Below are positions 51,413-59,782 of a stretch of DNA of 64,000 nt, one piece after another; the first letter of the stretch is position 1; the number at the start of each line of letters is the position of its first letter. This DNA is from an uncultured Steroidobacter sp. GTDB taxonomy: Bacteria > Pseudomonadota > Gammaproteobacteria > Steroidobacterales > Steroidobacteraceae. The translations under genes were made by a program, and so were the position numbers. The notes under the pieces are model-generated. The model saw only the letters and a list, made by a program, of their open reading frames with translations. It was not told the DNA's origin and searched no databases. The stretch is from contig NZ_CALFXI010000090.1 in NCBI RefSeq assembly GCF_937958065.1, positions 27,857-91,856 of the forward strand, written 5' to 3'.

Positions 51413-51510
51413 ACACCACGCTTTCGCGCCGGTCGCTTCCAGAGCGCGGCGGAACACTGGCGATGCAGTTGCGTTCCTCGACAGCCTCTGATCGGGTTTC
51501 GGGAGCTGCA

Positions 51511-51720
51511 ATGAATTCGAAAGTTGTTGGCATTTTCCTCTCGGCACTGCTGCTGGCAGCGTGCGCTCGCGAGCAGACCAACTCGGATGGCAATGGCACG
51601 GGCAATGCGGATGGCGTGGGCGGCCGGCAGGATCCGGCCACGGCGCCCCCAATGGAAGGGCAACCTGCACCCGCTCCAAGCGACAGCGAGCCGAGCTCGG
51701 CGCAACCGCCGCAGCAGTGA
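51511..51720 (+). CDS. Small secreted lipoprotein
   Basis: The 69-residue product has a lipoprotein signal (MNSKVVGIFLSALLLAACAR, Cys at residue 18). Its mature part is rich in Gly, Pro, Asp, Ser and Gln and probably unstructured. I recognise no family. It shares a divergent region, with the palindromic operators, with the histidine kinase operon and may belong to the same regulon. Confidence 0.6.
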   Translation: MNSKVVGIFLSALLLAACAREQTNSDGNGTGNADGVGGRQDPATAPPMEGQPAPAPSDSEPSSAQPPQQ

Positions 51721-51986
51721 GTCAGCGCGAATCTTCACACTCGTTTGTTATTTCTGCAGCGATCCGGACGGAGCGCATTGCGGTGAATCGCTGCTGAGGA
51801 ACTTTGGCGGCTCGTCGAACTTTGCGTCCTCGATCACGCACGACAGAGCGCGAGGAGCATGAAAAAAAGGGCCGGCCGGGTTTGCTTCGGAACAGTCGCG
51901 CGCGTGCTGCCGGCGCGTTTCAAGTCCCCCAACGAGCAGCGAGGAACCCAGCAGTCATGAAACAACCAGCAGCAGGGAGCCGGCCC

Positions 51987-53381
51987 ATGCGCAAATCGAA
52001 ACTATTGATTGGTCTTGCGGCGATGGGTGTCATCGCCGGTGGCGGCACACTGGCCGATCCGCTGCCGCCCGATGCCAGTTATCGTCCCTTGCCAACGTTG
52101 CCTCTGGACCTGGTTCGGCGCAACGATGAGGGCGCGAAACCCGCCGTGCAGCGGCGTCAGCAGAATCTGCTGAACGAGCGCTACGACATGGCGGATCGGC
52201 CCATGCAGGGCGTGAAGATGTCGGGCGGGCGCAAGGGGGTGCAGGAAGGTGTGCGCGTGAAGCTGCGTCCCGGCACGACCTGGGAGTCGCTCGCCAACAT
52301 GACGCCGGAGGAGATCAAGGCAAAAGGATTGCTGCCCGCCGGCTTCCTGCCCTTGCCGCACGTCAAGCAATTGACCGGCGGACAGGTGTTTCCCGAAAAC
52401 CAGATCAAGGCGATCGGCGATGCCGAGGACCGCAACCTCAAGCGTTTCGACGTCGATTTCGATCTGCCCGATCACATGACGCCGGAGTTTCCCGCGCCGA
52501 TCTTCCTGACCAATCGCCCGGACCTCGGCGACGTGAGCGGCGGCAAGCTGCTCACCATTCGCAACTATTACGCGATGATGGTCGGCATACTCACGCCGGT
52601 GCAGATCGAAGGTCTGCGGTTGCTGCTCACGCCGTTCCCGCAGGAAGAGTTCAATCAGACCGAGGATCGCAAGGTCGCCGAGCAGAGCGACGGCGTGGCG
52701 TGCCTCGACTGTCACCAGAACTTCCATACCAACGCCGCATTCCATCAGACCCCGGACGTGCGTCCGCAGGCGGCGCGCTTCCGTCTGGATACCACCAGCC
52801 TGCGGGGCATGTTCAATCAGCAGATCCATGGCTCGAAACGGTCGCTGCGCTCGGTGGAAGACTTCACCGAGTTCGAGCAGCGCACTGCGTACTTCAACGG
52901 CGATCACGTCAGCGCCACGCGCAAAGGCGTGCATCTGCCGGATCGACCGAACCAGGTCGCGATGATGGCGCAGATGCAGAACATGATCGATTTCCCGCCG
53001 GCGCCCAAGCTCGATCCGACCGGACGCCTGGATCCGAGCAAAGCCAGCGCGCAGGAGCTGGCGGGCGAGAAGATCTTCATGGAGAAGGGCAAGTGCGCGG
53101 TCTGCCACATCCCGCAGGAGTCGTTCCTCGACCACCAGATGCACGACTTGAAGCTGGAGCGTTTCTACAAGCTCGGCCAGGTGTTCAACGATCAGGTGGC
53201 CCTGCCCGATGGGCCGATCAAGACGTTCACTCTGCGCGGCATCAAGGATTCGCCGCCGTACATGCACGACGGCCGGCTGATGACGCTCGCCGACACGGTC
53301 GAGTTCTTCAATCTGGTGCTGGGCCTGAAGCTCACCGCGGACGAGAAGGACTCGCTGGTCGCTTACATGCTGGCGCTGTGA
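51987..53381 (+). CDS. Dihaem cytochrome c, MauG/CcpA peroxidase-like
   Basis: The 464-residue protein has a signal peptide (MRKSKLLIGLAAMGVIAGGG) and two haem c sites, ACLDCHQNFH (~245) and CAVCHIPQESF (~370). The C-terminal FTLRGIKDSPPYMHDGRLMT resembles the end of dihaem cytochrome c peroxidases and MauG. The first ~230 residues are longer than in classical peroxidases and contain no haem site. It should be periplasmic and reduce peroxide or oxidise a protein or small substrate. GGGAG seven bases before ATG at 51987 decides the start over ATG at 51957. A DUF4142 gene follows after 25 bases. Confidence 0.78.
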   Translation: MRKSKLLIGLAAMGVIAGGGTLADPLPPDASYRPLPTLPLDLVRRNDEGAKPAVQRRQQNLLNERYDMADRPMQGVKMSGGRKGVQEGVRVKLRPGTTWESLANMTPEEIKAKGLLPAGFLPLPHVKQLTGGQVFPENQIKAIGDAEDRNLKRFDVDFDLPDHMTPEFPAPIFLTNRPDLGDVSGGKLLTIRNYYAMMVGILTPVQIEGLRLLLTPFPQEEFNQTEDRKVAEQSDGVACLDCHQNFHTNAAFHQTPDVRPQAARFRLDTTSLRGMFNQQIHGSKRSLRSVEDFTEFEQRTAYFNGDHVSATRKGVHLPDRPNQVAMMAQMQNMIDFPPAPKLDPTGRLDPSKASAQELAGEKIFMEKGKCAVCHIPQESFLDHQMHDLKLERFYKLGQVFNDQVALPDGPIKTFTLRGIKDSPPYMHDGRLMTLADTVEFFNLVLGLKLTADEKDSLVAYMLAL

Positions 53382-53406
53382 CCGCAGGGTTCTGGAGGAG
53401 ACATCG

Positions 53407-54003
53407 ATGTCACGTTCATCAGTATTCGTGTTGGCCGGCAGCTGCGTGCTGCTGGTCTCGGGCGCCCTGGCACAGGAAGGCGCCAATCCCGCCGGCATGT
53501 CACCCGATACCGCCGGCAAAGAGATGGCGAAGCCGTCGCCGGACGGAGCAAACAATCAGGACAAGCTGTTCGTGCGTCAGGCGGCGCTCGGCGGCCAGGC
53601 GGAAGTGGACTTGGGCAAGCTCGCGCAAAAGCGCGCTACGGATCCAGCGGTGCGCGAGTTCGCCGAGCGCATGGTGGAGGTGCATTCCAAGTCCAATCAG
53701 CAGTTGCTGAAGCTGGGCAAGGCGGTGAACCCGGATCTGCCCAGGAACCTGGACCCGGAGCATCAGGCGATTCGCAACGAGCTCGACAGGGCGCAGGGTC
53801 AGACCTTCGATCTTGCGTATATCGCGGCGCAGATCCAGGACCACCAGCGCACGGCGAACCTGTTGCAGTGGCATATCAGCACCGGTCAGAACGAGCCGTT
53901 GAGGAAATATTCCATACAGACCCTGCCCGAGGTGATGGATCACCTCGAGCAGGCCAAGGCAACGTACGCGGCGCTGACGCAGGGCGCGGGCTCCCGCCGT
54001 TGA
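53407..54003 (+). CDS. DUF4142 periplasmic protein
   Basis: The 198-residue protein has a signal peptide ending GALAQ and a helical DUF4142 domain (~50-190) with DKLFVRQAALGGQAEVDLGK and FAERMVEVHSKSNQQLLKLG. The fold is ferritin-like, but conserved metal ligands are not obvious. Function is unknown; such proteins are often stress-induced. It is probably co-transcribed with the dihaem protein. Its stop codon lies in the loop of the hairpin at 53991-54010. Confidence 0.8.
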   Translation: MSRSSVFVLAGSCVLLVSGALAQEGANPAGMSPDTAGKEMAKPSPDGANNQDKLFVRQAALGGQAEVDLGKLAQKRATDPAVREFAERMVEVHSKSNQQLLKLGKAVNPDLPRNLDPEHQAIRNELDRAQGQTFDLAYIAAQIQDHQRTANLLQWHISTGQNEPLRKYSIQTLPEVMDHLEQAKATYAALTQGAGSRR

Positions 54004-54010
54004 GCGGGAG
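53991..54010. terminator. Hairpin between convergent genes
   Basis: CTCCCGC pairs with GCGGGAG (7 base pairs, 6-base loop holding the stop codon of the DUF4142 gene). The convergent DUF2934 gene ends four bases further on. It could terminate both transcripts. Confidence 0.45.
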
Positions 54011-54013
54011 GAG

Positions 54014-54322
54014 CTAGCCCGTGATCTGATTCTCCGGCGCGGCCTGCGCCTGCCGGTCGGCCGCGTCGATTTCTTTCTCCGCCTGCAGCCAATCGCTGAG
54101 CTCCGCCCCTGGCGCGAAGCCGCGCTGTTGCGCCAACTCGTAAGCGCGCCGTGCTATGCGCGACCAGCGCGTCTGCGAAGTCTCCGGCCCGGTTTGTTGC
54201 ACATCGGTGCGGACGACGTCGGGTACCAAGGCTTCCGGCACGCTCTCATCGGCGTTGGCCGGGCGCTGCAGATTGGGATCGACTTTGACGGCGGGTTCAA
54301 ACGATTTTCTTGCCGGATGCAT
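54014..54322 (-). CDS. DUF2934-domain protein
   Basis: The 102-residue protein has a disordered N-terminal half and a C-terminal DUF2934 motif: RIARRAYELAQQRGFAPGAE followed by LSDWLQAEKEID. Members are small cytoplasmic proteins of unknown function, frequent in proteobacteria with large genomes. ATG at 54320-54322 begins a reasonable protein. It lies downstream of the oxidase assembly gene ctaG on the same strand, 56 bases away. Confidence 0.72.
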   Translation of the reverse strand: MHPARKSFEPAVKVDPNLQRPANADESVPEALVPDVVRTDVQQTGPETSQTRWSRIARRAYELAQQRGFAPGAELSDWLQAEKEIDAADRQAQAAPENQITG

Positions 54323-54378
54323 GGTGAGTCCCCCGAAAACGCGATGCCGGGCCAGGACCGACCTGGTCAGGAATGTAG

Positions 54379-55341
54379 CTATATTCTTCCGCTTCGGAAA
54401 CGCGGGGGAAGCCAATCGGATCCCTGGGTAAACGATGTTTCAGCTGCGCGCTGTCGGGAGGAATCCCGCAACAGCGCAGCAAGCAACAGCAATGCCGCGA
54501 CAGCGTGCACCAGGCCGCCTGGAATCCACATCAGCAGACCCGCGAGCTGTTGATCCTCCACGGGCGTCAGCCCGAATGGAGCCAGTCCGAGCGCCGCGTA
54601 GCGCGGGTACCACGGGCTCTCCGAAAACGCCATCAGCGCGCCGAGTGCCCCACTGATTACCGACGTTGCAAACAAACACAGCACCGCCAGCCCCCGGCCG
54701 CCGTGACCCTGGCGGTTGTGGAACATGGCGGACCAGAACAAAAGAGCCGAGATCAAGAATGACAAGTGCTGGGTGATGTGCCAGGCGTCGTGCGCGAGCG
54801 CCAGCTCGAACAGCACTGGCGCGTGCCACAACCACAGCGCGGCGGCCTGCAATACCGTTGCGCAGACGGCGCCGCTCAGCAATCTCCAGCTGCCTCGCAC
54901 TACCGAGCCATGCGCCCAGCCGCCAATGAATTTGCGGGCCGCAGGCGGCCAGGCCCACAGCATCGATTCGAGTGGACGAGACAACACCAGCAGCGGTGCT
55001 GCGACCAGCATCAACAGCTCGTGCTCGATCATGTGCAGAGTGAAGGAATTTTCTCCCGCCTCGTGTAAGGGAGACACGGCTGCCGCCGCGAGCGTCAGCC
55101 ATCCGGCCGCAAACAGCACCATGCGCCGCCGCAGCCGCCGGCGGCTGCGATGGGCCCGTCGGAACAATCGTGTCGCTCCAGCTGCGTAGAGCAACAGCGA
55201 CACGGCAAGCGGAATCAGAATGGAGGGTGTCAGCGTCCAGCCGGGCTCCGCATGCGGCACCGGGCTGGCATGCGCCCACGCGCCGGCCGGCAACACCAGA
55301 GTGGCCGAAACGAACAGCAGTCGTGAGGTCAGCCAAAGCAC
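54379..55341 (-). CDS. ctaG: Cytochrome c oxidase assembly protein, caa3 CtaG type
   Basis: The 320-residue membrane protein has a leader-like first segment and seven further hydrophobic segments. Conserved His-rich features of the caa3_CtaG family are visible: FTLHMIEHELLMLVAAPLLV, ALWLWHAPVLFELAL, AWHITQHLSFLISALLFW and LTPVEDQQLAGLLMWIPGG. It is required for copper-centre assembly of caa3-type oxidases. The GTG at 55339-55341 overlaps the upstream gene by 13 bases. It ends the oxidase operon. Confidence 0.85.
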   Translation of the reverse strand: MLWLTSRLLFVSATLVLPAGAWAHASPVPHAEPGWTLTPSILIPLAVSLLLYAAGATRLFRRAHRSRRRLRRRMVLFAAGWLTLAAAAVSPLHEAGENSFTLHMIEHELLMLVAAPLLVLSRPLESMLWAWPPAARKFIGGWAHGSVVRGSWRLLSGAVCATVLQAAALWLWHAPVLFELALAHDAWHITQHLSFLISALLFWSAMFHNRQGHGGRGLAVLCLFATSVISGALGALMAFSESPWYPRYAALGLAPFGLTPVEDQQLAGLLMWIPGGLVHAVAALLLLAALLRDSSRQRAAETSFTQGSDWLPPRFRSGRI

Positions 55342-55700
55342 GACGGAATGATGATGTCGGCGAGCAGCTGCACGAAGATCGTGAGCGCAAACAATGTGGC
55401 CGCCATGATACTCAGCAGCGGAATGAACACTTCGAGCGCGTCGGCCTCTTCGACGTCCATGCCACCTGCATTCTTCCAGGCCCGCCAGCTCATCCAGCCG
55501 GCCGCGACGATCAGCACCAGCAGAACGATGCCGGCAGCGAGTGCCACCCTGTTCGGATCCCGATCGCAGGCGGCGTAGCTCACGTCGGAACCGAGCTGAT
55601 GATGAATTCCCCAGGCCATGGGGGCGACGACCAGCCCGGCCCAGGCGCGCCAGCCGGGCACGCTCACGCCGAAGGTCAGTCTTCGCTTCGAGCCACTCAT
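55329..55700 (-). CDS. Oxidase-linked small membrane protein
   Basis: The 123-residue protein has three hydrophobic segments (WAGLVVAPMAWGIHHQLGSD, VALAAGIVLLVLIVAAGWMS and FIPLLSIMAATLFALTIFVQ). I know no function. It is encoded between subunit III and CtaG, overlapping both, so it is probably an accessory or assembly part of the oxidase. Its size is similar to a small subunit IV, but the sequence gives no clear match. Confidence 0.7.
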   Translation of the reverse strand: MSGSKRRLTFGVSVPGWRAWAGLVVAPMAWGIHHQLGSDVSYAACDRDPNRVALAAGIVLLVLIVAAGWMSWRAWKNAGGMDVEEADALEVFIPLLSIMAATLFALTIFVQLLADIIIPSCFG

Positions 55701-56302
55701 TTCAGCATCCTCGGCACCCAATACAGCAAGCCGTAGATCGGCAGCCACGCGAGCGCGACGAAATGCCAGTACAGGCAGTTGTCGGCCACGTCGGAGTAAT
55801 GAGTGCGCTCCAGGTCGTGGATGAACGCAAACACCGTCAATACCAGCGTATCGACCCAGTCCGTGAGCAGATGCACGGTGTGCAGGAACAGCAGGGCCCA
55901 GACGATGGAGCCATAGGCGTTCTCGTCCCATTTGATGTTCAGGTGCTGGAACTCGAACCAGCGCAGTACGATCAGCGCCAGTCCGATCAGGGTCATGACG
56001 GCCAGCCCGATGCGTGTCGGGATCAATCGTTCGGCGTGCGCGACCCGGTCGGTCCAGACGTTGGGGATTTCGCTCAGCAGCAGCAGCGCCGTGAAACAGC
56101 TGGCGATCAGCAAGTCGGGCGGCACGCGATGCGGCGGCCACGGCGTGGTGTGATTCATCAGAAAGAAATACGAGCCGCCCGCCAGCACGAAGGCGGTGCC
56201 TTCGATCAGGATGAAGCCGAGCACGCCCCACCAGATCAGGGTGCGATGACTGAATGCCGCGTCCGGCAGCGAAGCAACGTCGCCGACGATCTGATGTTTC
56301 AT
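55697..56302 (-). CDS. ctaE: Cytochrome c oxidase subunit III
   Basis: The 201-residue protein has five hydrophobic segments and the family features FILIEGTAFVLAGGSYFFLM (with Glu), LFLHTVHLLTDWVDTLVLTV and DNCLYWHFVALAWLPIYGLL. It supports stability and proton uptake of the haem-copper oxidase core. It is a short, five-helix subunit III. It overlaps subunit I and the following small gene by four bases each. Confidence 0.88.
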   Translation of the reverse strand: MKHQIVGDVASLPDAAFSHRTLIWWGVLGFILIEGTAFVLAGGSYFFLMNHTTPWPPHRVPPDLLIASCFTALLLLSEIPNVWTDRVAHAERLIPTRIGLAVMTLIGLALIVLRWFEFQHLNIKWDENAYGSIVWALLFLHTVHLLTDWVDTLVLTVFAFIHDLERTHYSDVADNCLYWHFVALAWLPIYGLLYWVPRMLK

Positions 56303-58212
56303 GCGGGGCTCCGCTCGCGGAACGGCTCGGGATGGGTCGGCCACAGCCAGCCGATCAGGCAGACGGCCAAAGGAAATGCACCCCACACCACCGCCCGCGC
56401 ATCGAAGATGGAGCCGATGAACCACACCGTGGTGGCGAGCGCGGCCCACAATGGCCACAGGCTCGGAGTCGCGGAGGGCTGGCGAATGTCCGGCTCCGCT
56501 GCAAGAGCGGTCGTGCACAGGACTTCACGATGCGACGGCGACAACCCTTCCAGCACTTGCCTGGGGCCTGGTTGCCACAACGCTTCGCGTCCAGTGACGA
56601 CCGGTACGTGCATGAAGTTGTATGGCGGCGGCGGCGAGCTCATCGCCCATTCGAGCGTCGGTGCGTCCCACGGATTGTCGCCCGCCGGCTCGCCGACGCG
56701 CAGCGATCGCATCACATTGATGATGAACAGTACGACGCTGACGCCGATCAGGAACGCACCGAGGCTGGAGAGCAGGTTGAGCGATTCCCAGCCGAGGCCC
56801 GAGGGGTACGTGTAGACGCGTCGTGGCATCCCGGCCAGCCCCAGGATGTGCATCGGAAAGAACGCGACGTTGAAACCGATGAAGAACAGCCAGAAGTTCC
56901 AGCGCCCGAGGCGCTCGCTCAGCATCCGGCCGGTGAACTTGGGAAACCAGTAATAGAACGCGCCGAACAACGGAAACACCGCGCCGCCGATCAGCACATA
57001 GTGAAAGTGCGCGACCACGAAGTACGTATCGTGCACTTGCAGGTCCAACGGCACCGCCGCGAGCATGACGCCGGTCAATCCACCCAGCACGAAGATCACG
57101 ATGAAGCCGATGACGAACAGCAGCGGCGACTGAAACCGGGGCTTGCCGTCCCACATCGTCGCGATCCAGGAGAAGATCTGCACTCCGGATGGAATCGCGA
57201 TCATCATGCTCGCCGCCGTGTAGAAGCTGCTGCCGAGCCGCGGCAGCCCGGTGGCGAACATGTGGTGCACCCATAGTCCGAAGGCGAGCAGGCCGGTCGC
57301 GAGCAACGCGAGCACCATGAGCGTGTAAGCGAAGATGGTCCGGCGCGAGAAGGTGATTACGATCGAGGACACCATGCCCAGCGCCGGCAGAAAGATGATG
57401 TACACCTCCGGATGACCGAAGAACCAGAACAAGTGCTGCCACAACAGCGCATCGCCGCCTTCGACCGGATTGTAGAAATGCGTGCCGATCAGCCGATCCG
57501 AAATCAGGAAACTGGAGGCCAGCATCACCGCGGGCATGGCGATGATGACCATCAGCGAGGTCACCAGCATGGCCCAAAGGAACAGCGGCATGCGCGCGAG
57601 CGTCATGCCGGGCGCACGCTGCTTCATGATGGTGGCCACGAGCTCGACCGCGACCGCCAGCGCCGCGACCTCCGTGAACGTGATCATCTGCGCCCAGAAG
57701 TCGGTGCGCTTGCCCGCCGAATATTCCGGCCCCGCCAGCGGCACATAGGAAAACCAGCCGGTTTCCGGGCCGACGTTCAGCAGGAACGCGATCCACACCA
57801 TGACGCCGCCGGCGAGATACACCCAGTAGCTGTACGCGTTGAGGCGCGGGAAGGAGATGTTTCTGGTGCCACACATGAGCGGCACCAGATACACCGCCAT
57901 GGCTTCCATGATGGGCACGGCGAACAGAAACATCATGGTCGTGCCGTGCATGCTGAAGATCTGGTTGTAGCGATCCGGGCTGATCAGCTCGTGATCGGCT
58001 TTCATCAGCTGCGTGCGCATCAGCAATGCGAGCACGCCCGCCAGTACGAAGAACGCGAAGCCGGTGATCACATAACGGCGTCCGACGATCTTGTGATCCA
58101 CCGTCGCCAGTCGCTCCCAGAGGCCCCGGCCCGTTCCCCAGGTGCGCTGGAGCTGAGCGTCGAGCGCGGCAATTTCGGCACTCCCCGGTTCGCGAGGCAG
58201 GGCGGCACTCAT
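56299..58212 (-). CDS. ctaD: Cytochrome c oxidase subunit I
   Basis: The 637-residue haem-copper oxidase core subunit reduces O2 to water and pumps protons across the inner membrane. HGTTMMFLFAVPIMEAMAVY holds the low-spin haem His. QHLFWFFGHPEVYIIFLPAL holds the CuB His, the cross-linked Tyr and Glu of the D-channel. LWVHHMFATG supplies the other CuB histidines, and VVAHFHYVLIGGAVFPLFGA the haem ligands. This is an A-type oxidase. A C-terminal extension (~530-637) adds two hydrophobic segments, as in fused I/III forms, although a separate subunit III is present. Confidence 0.95.
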   Translation of the reverse strand: MSAALPREPGSAEIAALDAQLQRTWGTGRGLWERLATVDHKIVGRRYVITGFAFFVLAGVLALLMRTQLMKADHELISPDRYNQIFSMHGTTMMFLFAVPIMEAMAVYLVPLMCGTRNISFPRLNAYSYWVYLAGGVMVWIAFLLNVGPETGWFSYVPLAGPEYSAGKRTDFWAQMITFTEVAALAVAVELVATIMKQRAPGMTLARMPLFLWAMLVTSLMVIIAMPAVMLASSFLISDRLIGTHFYNPVEGGDALLWQHLFWFFGHPEVYIIFLPALGMVSSIVITFSRRTIFAYTLMVLALLATGLLAFGLWVHHMFATGLPRLGSSFYTAASMMIAIPSGVQIFSWIATMWDGKPRFQSPLLFVIGFIVIFVLGGLTGVMLAAVPLDLQVHDTYFVVAHFHYVLIGGAVFPLFGAFYYWFPKFTGRMLSERLGRWNFWLFFIGFNVAFFPMHILGLAGMPRRVYTYPSGLGWESLNLLSSLGAFLIGVSVVLFIINVMRSLRVGEPAGDNPWDAPTLEWAMSSPPPPYNFMHVPVVTGREALWQPGPRQVLEGLSPSHREVLCTTALAAEPDIRQPSATPSLWPLWAALATTVWFIGSIFDARAVVWGAFPLAVCLIGWLWPTHPEPFRERSPA

Positions 58213-59240
58213 TTCAAGCTATCCAGATAGGAGGTCAGCGCATTCAGGTCGCTGTCCGACAGCTGCACCTGCGGCATGTGATTGCCGGGCTTGATCGTCT
58301 GCGGATCGCGCAACCAGTCGCGCAGCGCTTCGAACGAATACGGGCGAGCCCCGGCGGCGATGGTGCGCCGACTCGCCAGGTGCGTCAGATCGGGGCCGGT
58401 CTGGCCGGCAGCGGGCGTGCCGACGATCTGATGGCACGCGATGCATGGGCCGCTCATGAAAATCTCATGACCGCGCACTTGCTCCGGCGTACTCGGTGCT
58501 GCGGCTGGAGCGAGCTGCTGCTGCCACGTATCGAAGTCGCTTTGCTTCATCACGCTGGCGTCGATCGCCATCTTGGCGTGCTGCAAGCCGCAGAATTCCG
58601 CGCACTGACCGCGGTAGTCGCCTTCGCGTCGCGGCGTGAGCAGCAGCGAGTTGATGCGGCCCGGAATCAAATCCTGTTTGCCGCCGAGGTTCGGAATCCA
58701 GAAGCTGTGGATCACGTCGTCGGCCTGCAGCTCGAGCAGCGCGGGACGGCCGACGGGCAGCCGCAATTCGTTGGCGGTGACGACGCGCTTGTCCGCTGTC
58801 TCGGCGTCGTACTCGACCTTCCACCACCATTGCGCGGCAGTGATCTTGATCTTGAGTGCATCGTCGACGCGCGCGTTGGCGAGGCTGCGATCGATGAGAA
58901 AGCTGCCGAGGCTCAGCACGAGCAAACCGACGAGGATCAATCCGAACCAACCGCCGAGCGCCATGCGAAGTGGTTTCTCCGCGGTGCTTTGGGAGCCGTG
59001 AATGACCGGTTCCGCCGAGAGTACGTGACGCGCCCGCCAGAGTGAGTTGCCAAGAAAGATCAGCACGAGCAGATACATGAAGCCGCACACGTACAGCATC
59101 AGCGTCCACAGGCTGCCAATGGTGGCCGCCTGATCGGCCGCGGGGTCGAGCGCCGCTTGCTTGCCGGAGCAGGCGGCGAGCAGCAGGGTCAACGCAATCG
59201 CGCCCACCGTTCGCAGCCCTGTTGCTCGCTGTGCGTTCAT
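58209..59240 (-). CDS. ctaC: Cytochrome c oxidase subunit II with fused cytochrome c (caa3 type)
   Basis: The 343-residue lipoprotein (lipobox LLAAC) has two hydrophobic segments at ~40-65 and ~95-115. The cupredoxin domain carries the CuA ligands in GDYRGQCAEFCGLQHAKM, and a C-terminal cytochrome c has CIACHQ and a likely Met ligand in GNHMPQVQ. It passes electrons from a cytochrome donor to subunit I at the periplasmic face. The fused haem domain marks it as caa3 type, consistent with the CtaG type present. It overlaps both neighbours by four bases. Confidence 0.93.
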   Translation of the reverse strand: MNAQRATGLRTVGAIALTLLLAACSGKQAALDPAADQAATIGSLWTLMLYVCGFMYLLVLIFLGNSLWRARHVLSAEPVIHGSQSTAEKPLRMALGGWFGLILVGLLVLSLGSFLIDRSLANARVDDALKIKITAAQWWWKVEYDAETADKRVVTANELRLPVGRPALLELQADDVIHSFWIPNLGGKQDLIPGRINSLLLTPRREGDYRGQCAEFCGLQHAKMAIDASVMKQSDFDTWQQQLAPAAAPSTPEQVRGHEIFMSGPCIACHQIVGTPAAGQTGPDLTHLASRRTIAAGARPYSFEALRDWLRDPQTIKPGNHMPQVQLSDSDLNALTSYLDSLK

Positions 59241-59782
59241 CGCTGCGTCTTCGGCCTCTCGGTGCGTACGGGCGTGTGTGGGATCTGCGTGAGCGGCTTG
59301 GTGTTCTTCATCTCGTCGCCACGCGCGGGCACTGCGGTCTTCGCTGCGTTGCCGGCCATTGCGCGCACGTACGCAGCGATCTGCCAGACCTGCTGGTCGG
59401 GAATGCGGCCGGCGAACGACGGCATGCCGTTGGGGCGGCCCTCGACGATGCTGGAATAGATCTGCTCGATTTCGCCGCCGTAGCGCCACCGGTCGTCCAT
59501 CAACGGCGGGCCGATGTCGCCGCCGCCGGCCGCGTGGCAGCTATAACAGTTGTACCACTCGTAATAGCGCTTGCCCTCGCTGATATGAAACGCGTTGCGC
59601 TCGTACTTGTCGGCCTCCGGATCTTTCGCCACCGGCTGCGACTTACCGCCGGCCCGAAACGAAGTCGGCGAGACACTCTGGATCGCTGGCGCCTGGTCGT
59701 GAAAGGCGCGCTGCTCGCGCTCGCAACCCGCGAGCACGCTGCAGCCGATCAACAGCAGGCTAGCGAGGTAACGCGAACACAT
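59237..59782 (-). CDS. Lipoprotein cytochrome c, likely donor to the oxidase
   Basis: The 181-residue protein has a lipoprotein signal (LLLIGCSVLAGC), one haem site NCYSCHAAGGGDIGPPL and a Met ligand in GRPNGMPSFAGRIPDQ. A helix QQVWQIAAYVRAMAG completes the class I fold. It lies between the PQQ dehydrogenase and oxidase subunit II and overlaps both genes. A direct electron-carrier role between them is therefore likely. ATG at 59780-59782 with GGGA upstream is preferred to GTG at 59794. Confidence 0.85.
   Translation of the reverse strand: MCSRYLASLLLIGCSVLAGCEREQRAFHDQAPAIQSVSPTSFRAGGKSQPVAKDPEADKYERNAFHISEGKRYYEWYNCYSCHAAGGGDIGPPLMDDRWRYGGEIEQIYSSIVEGRPNGMPSFAGRIPDQQVWQIAAYVRAMAGNAAKTAVPARGDEMKNTKPLTQIPHTPVRTERPKTQR

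Noticed and set aside
51859..51960. A 33-codon frame (ATG after GAGGAG) whose stop overlaps the ATG at 51957, as for a leader peptide of the dihaem cytochrome gene.
   Set aside because: The ribosome-binding site is only one base from the ATG, the peptide resembles nothing known, and the better cytochrome start is at 51987 with its own GGGAG.
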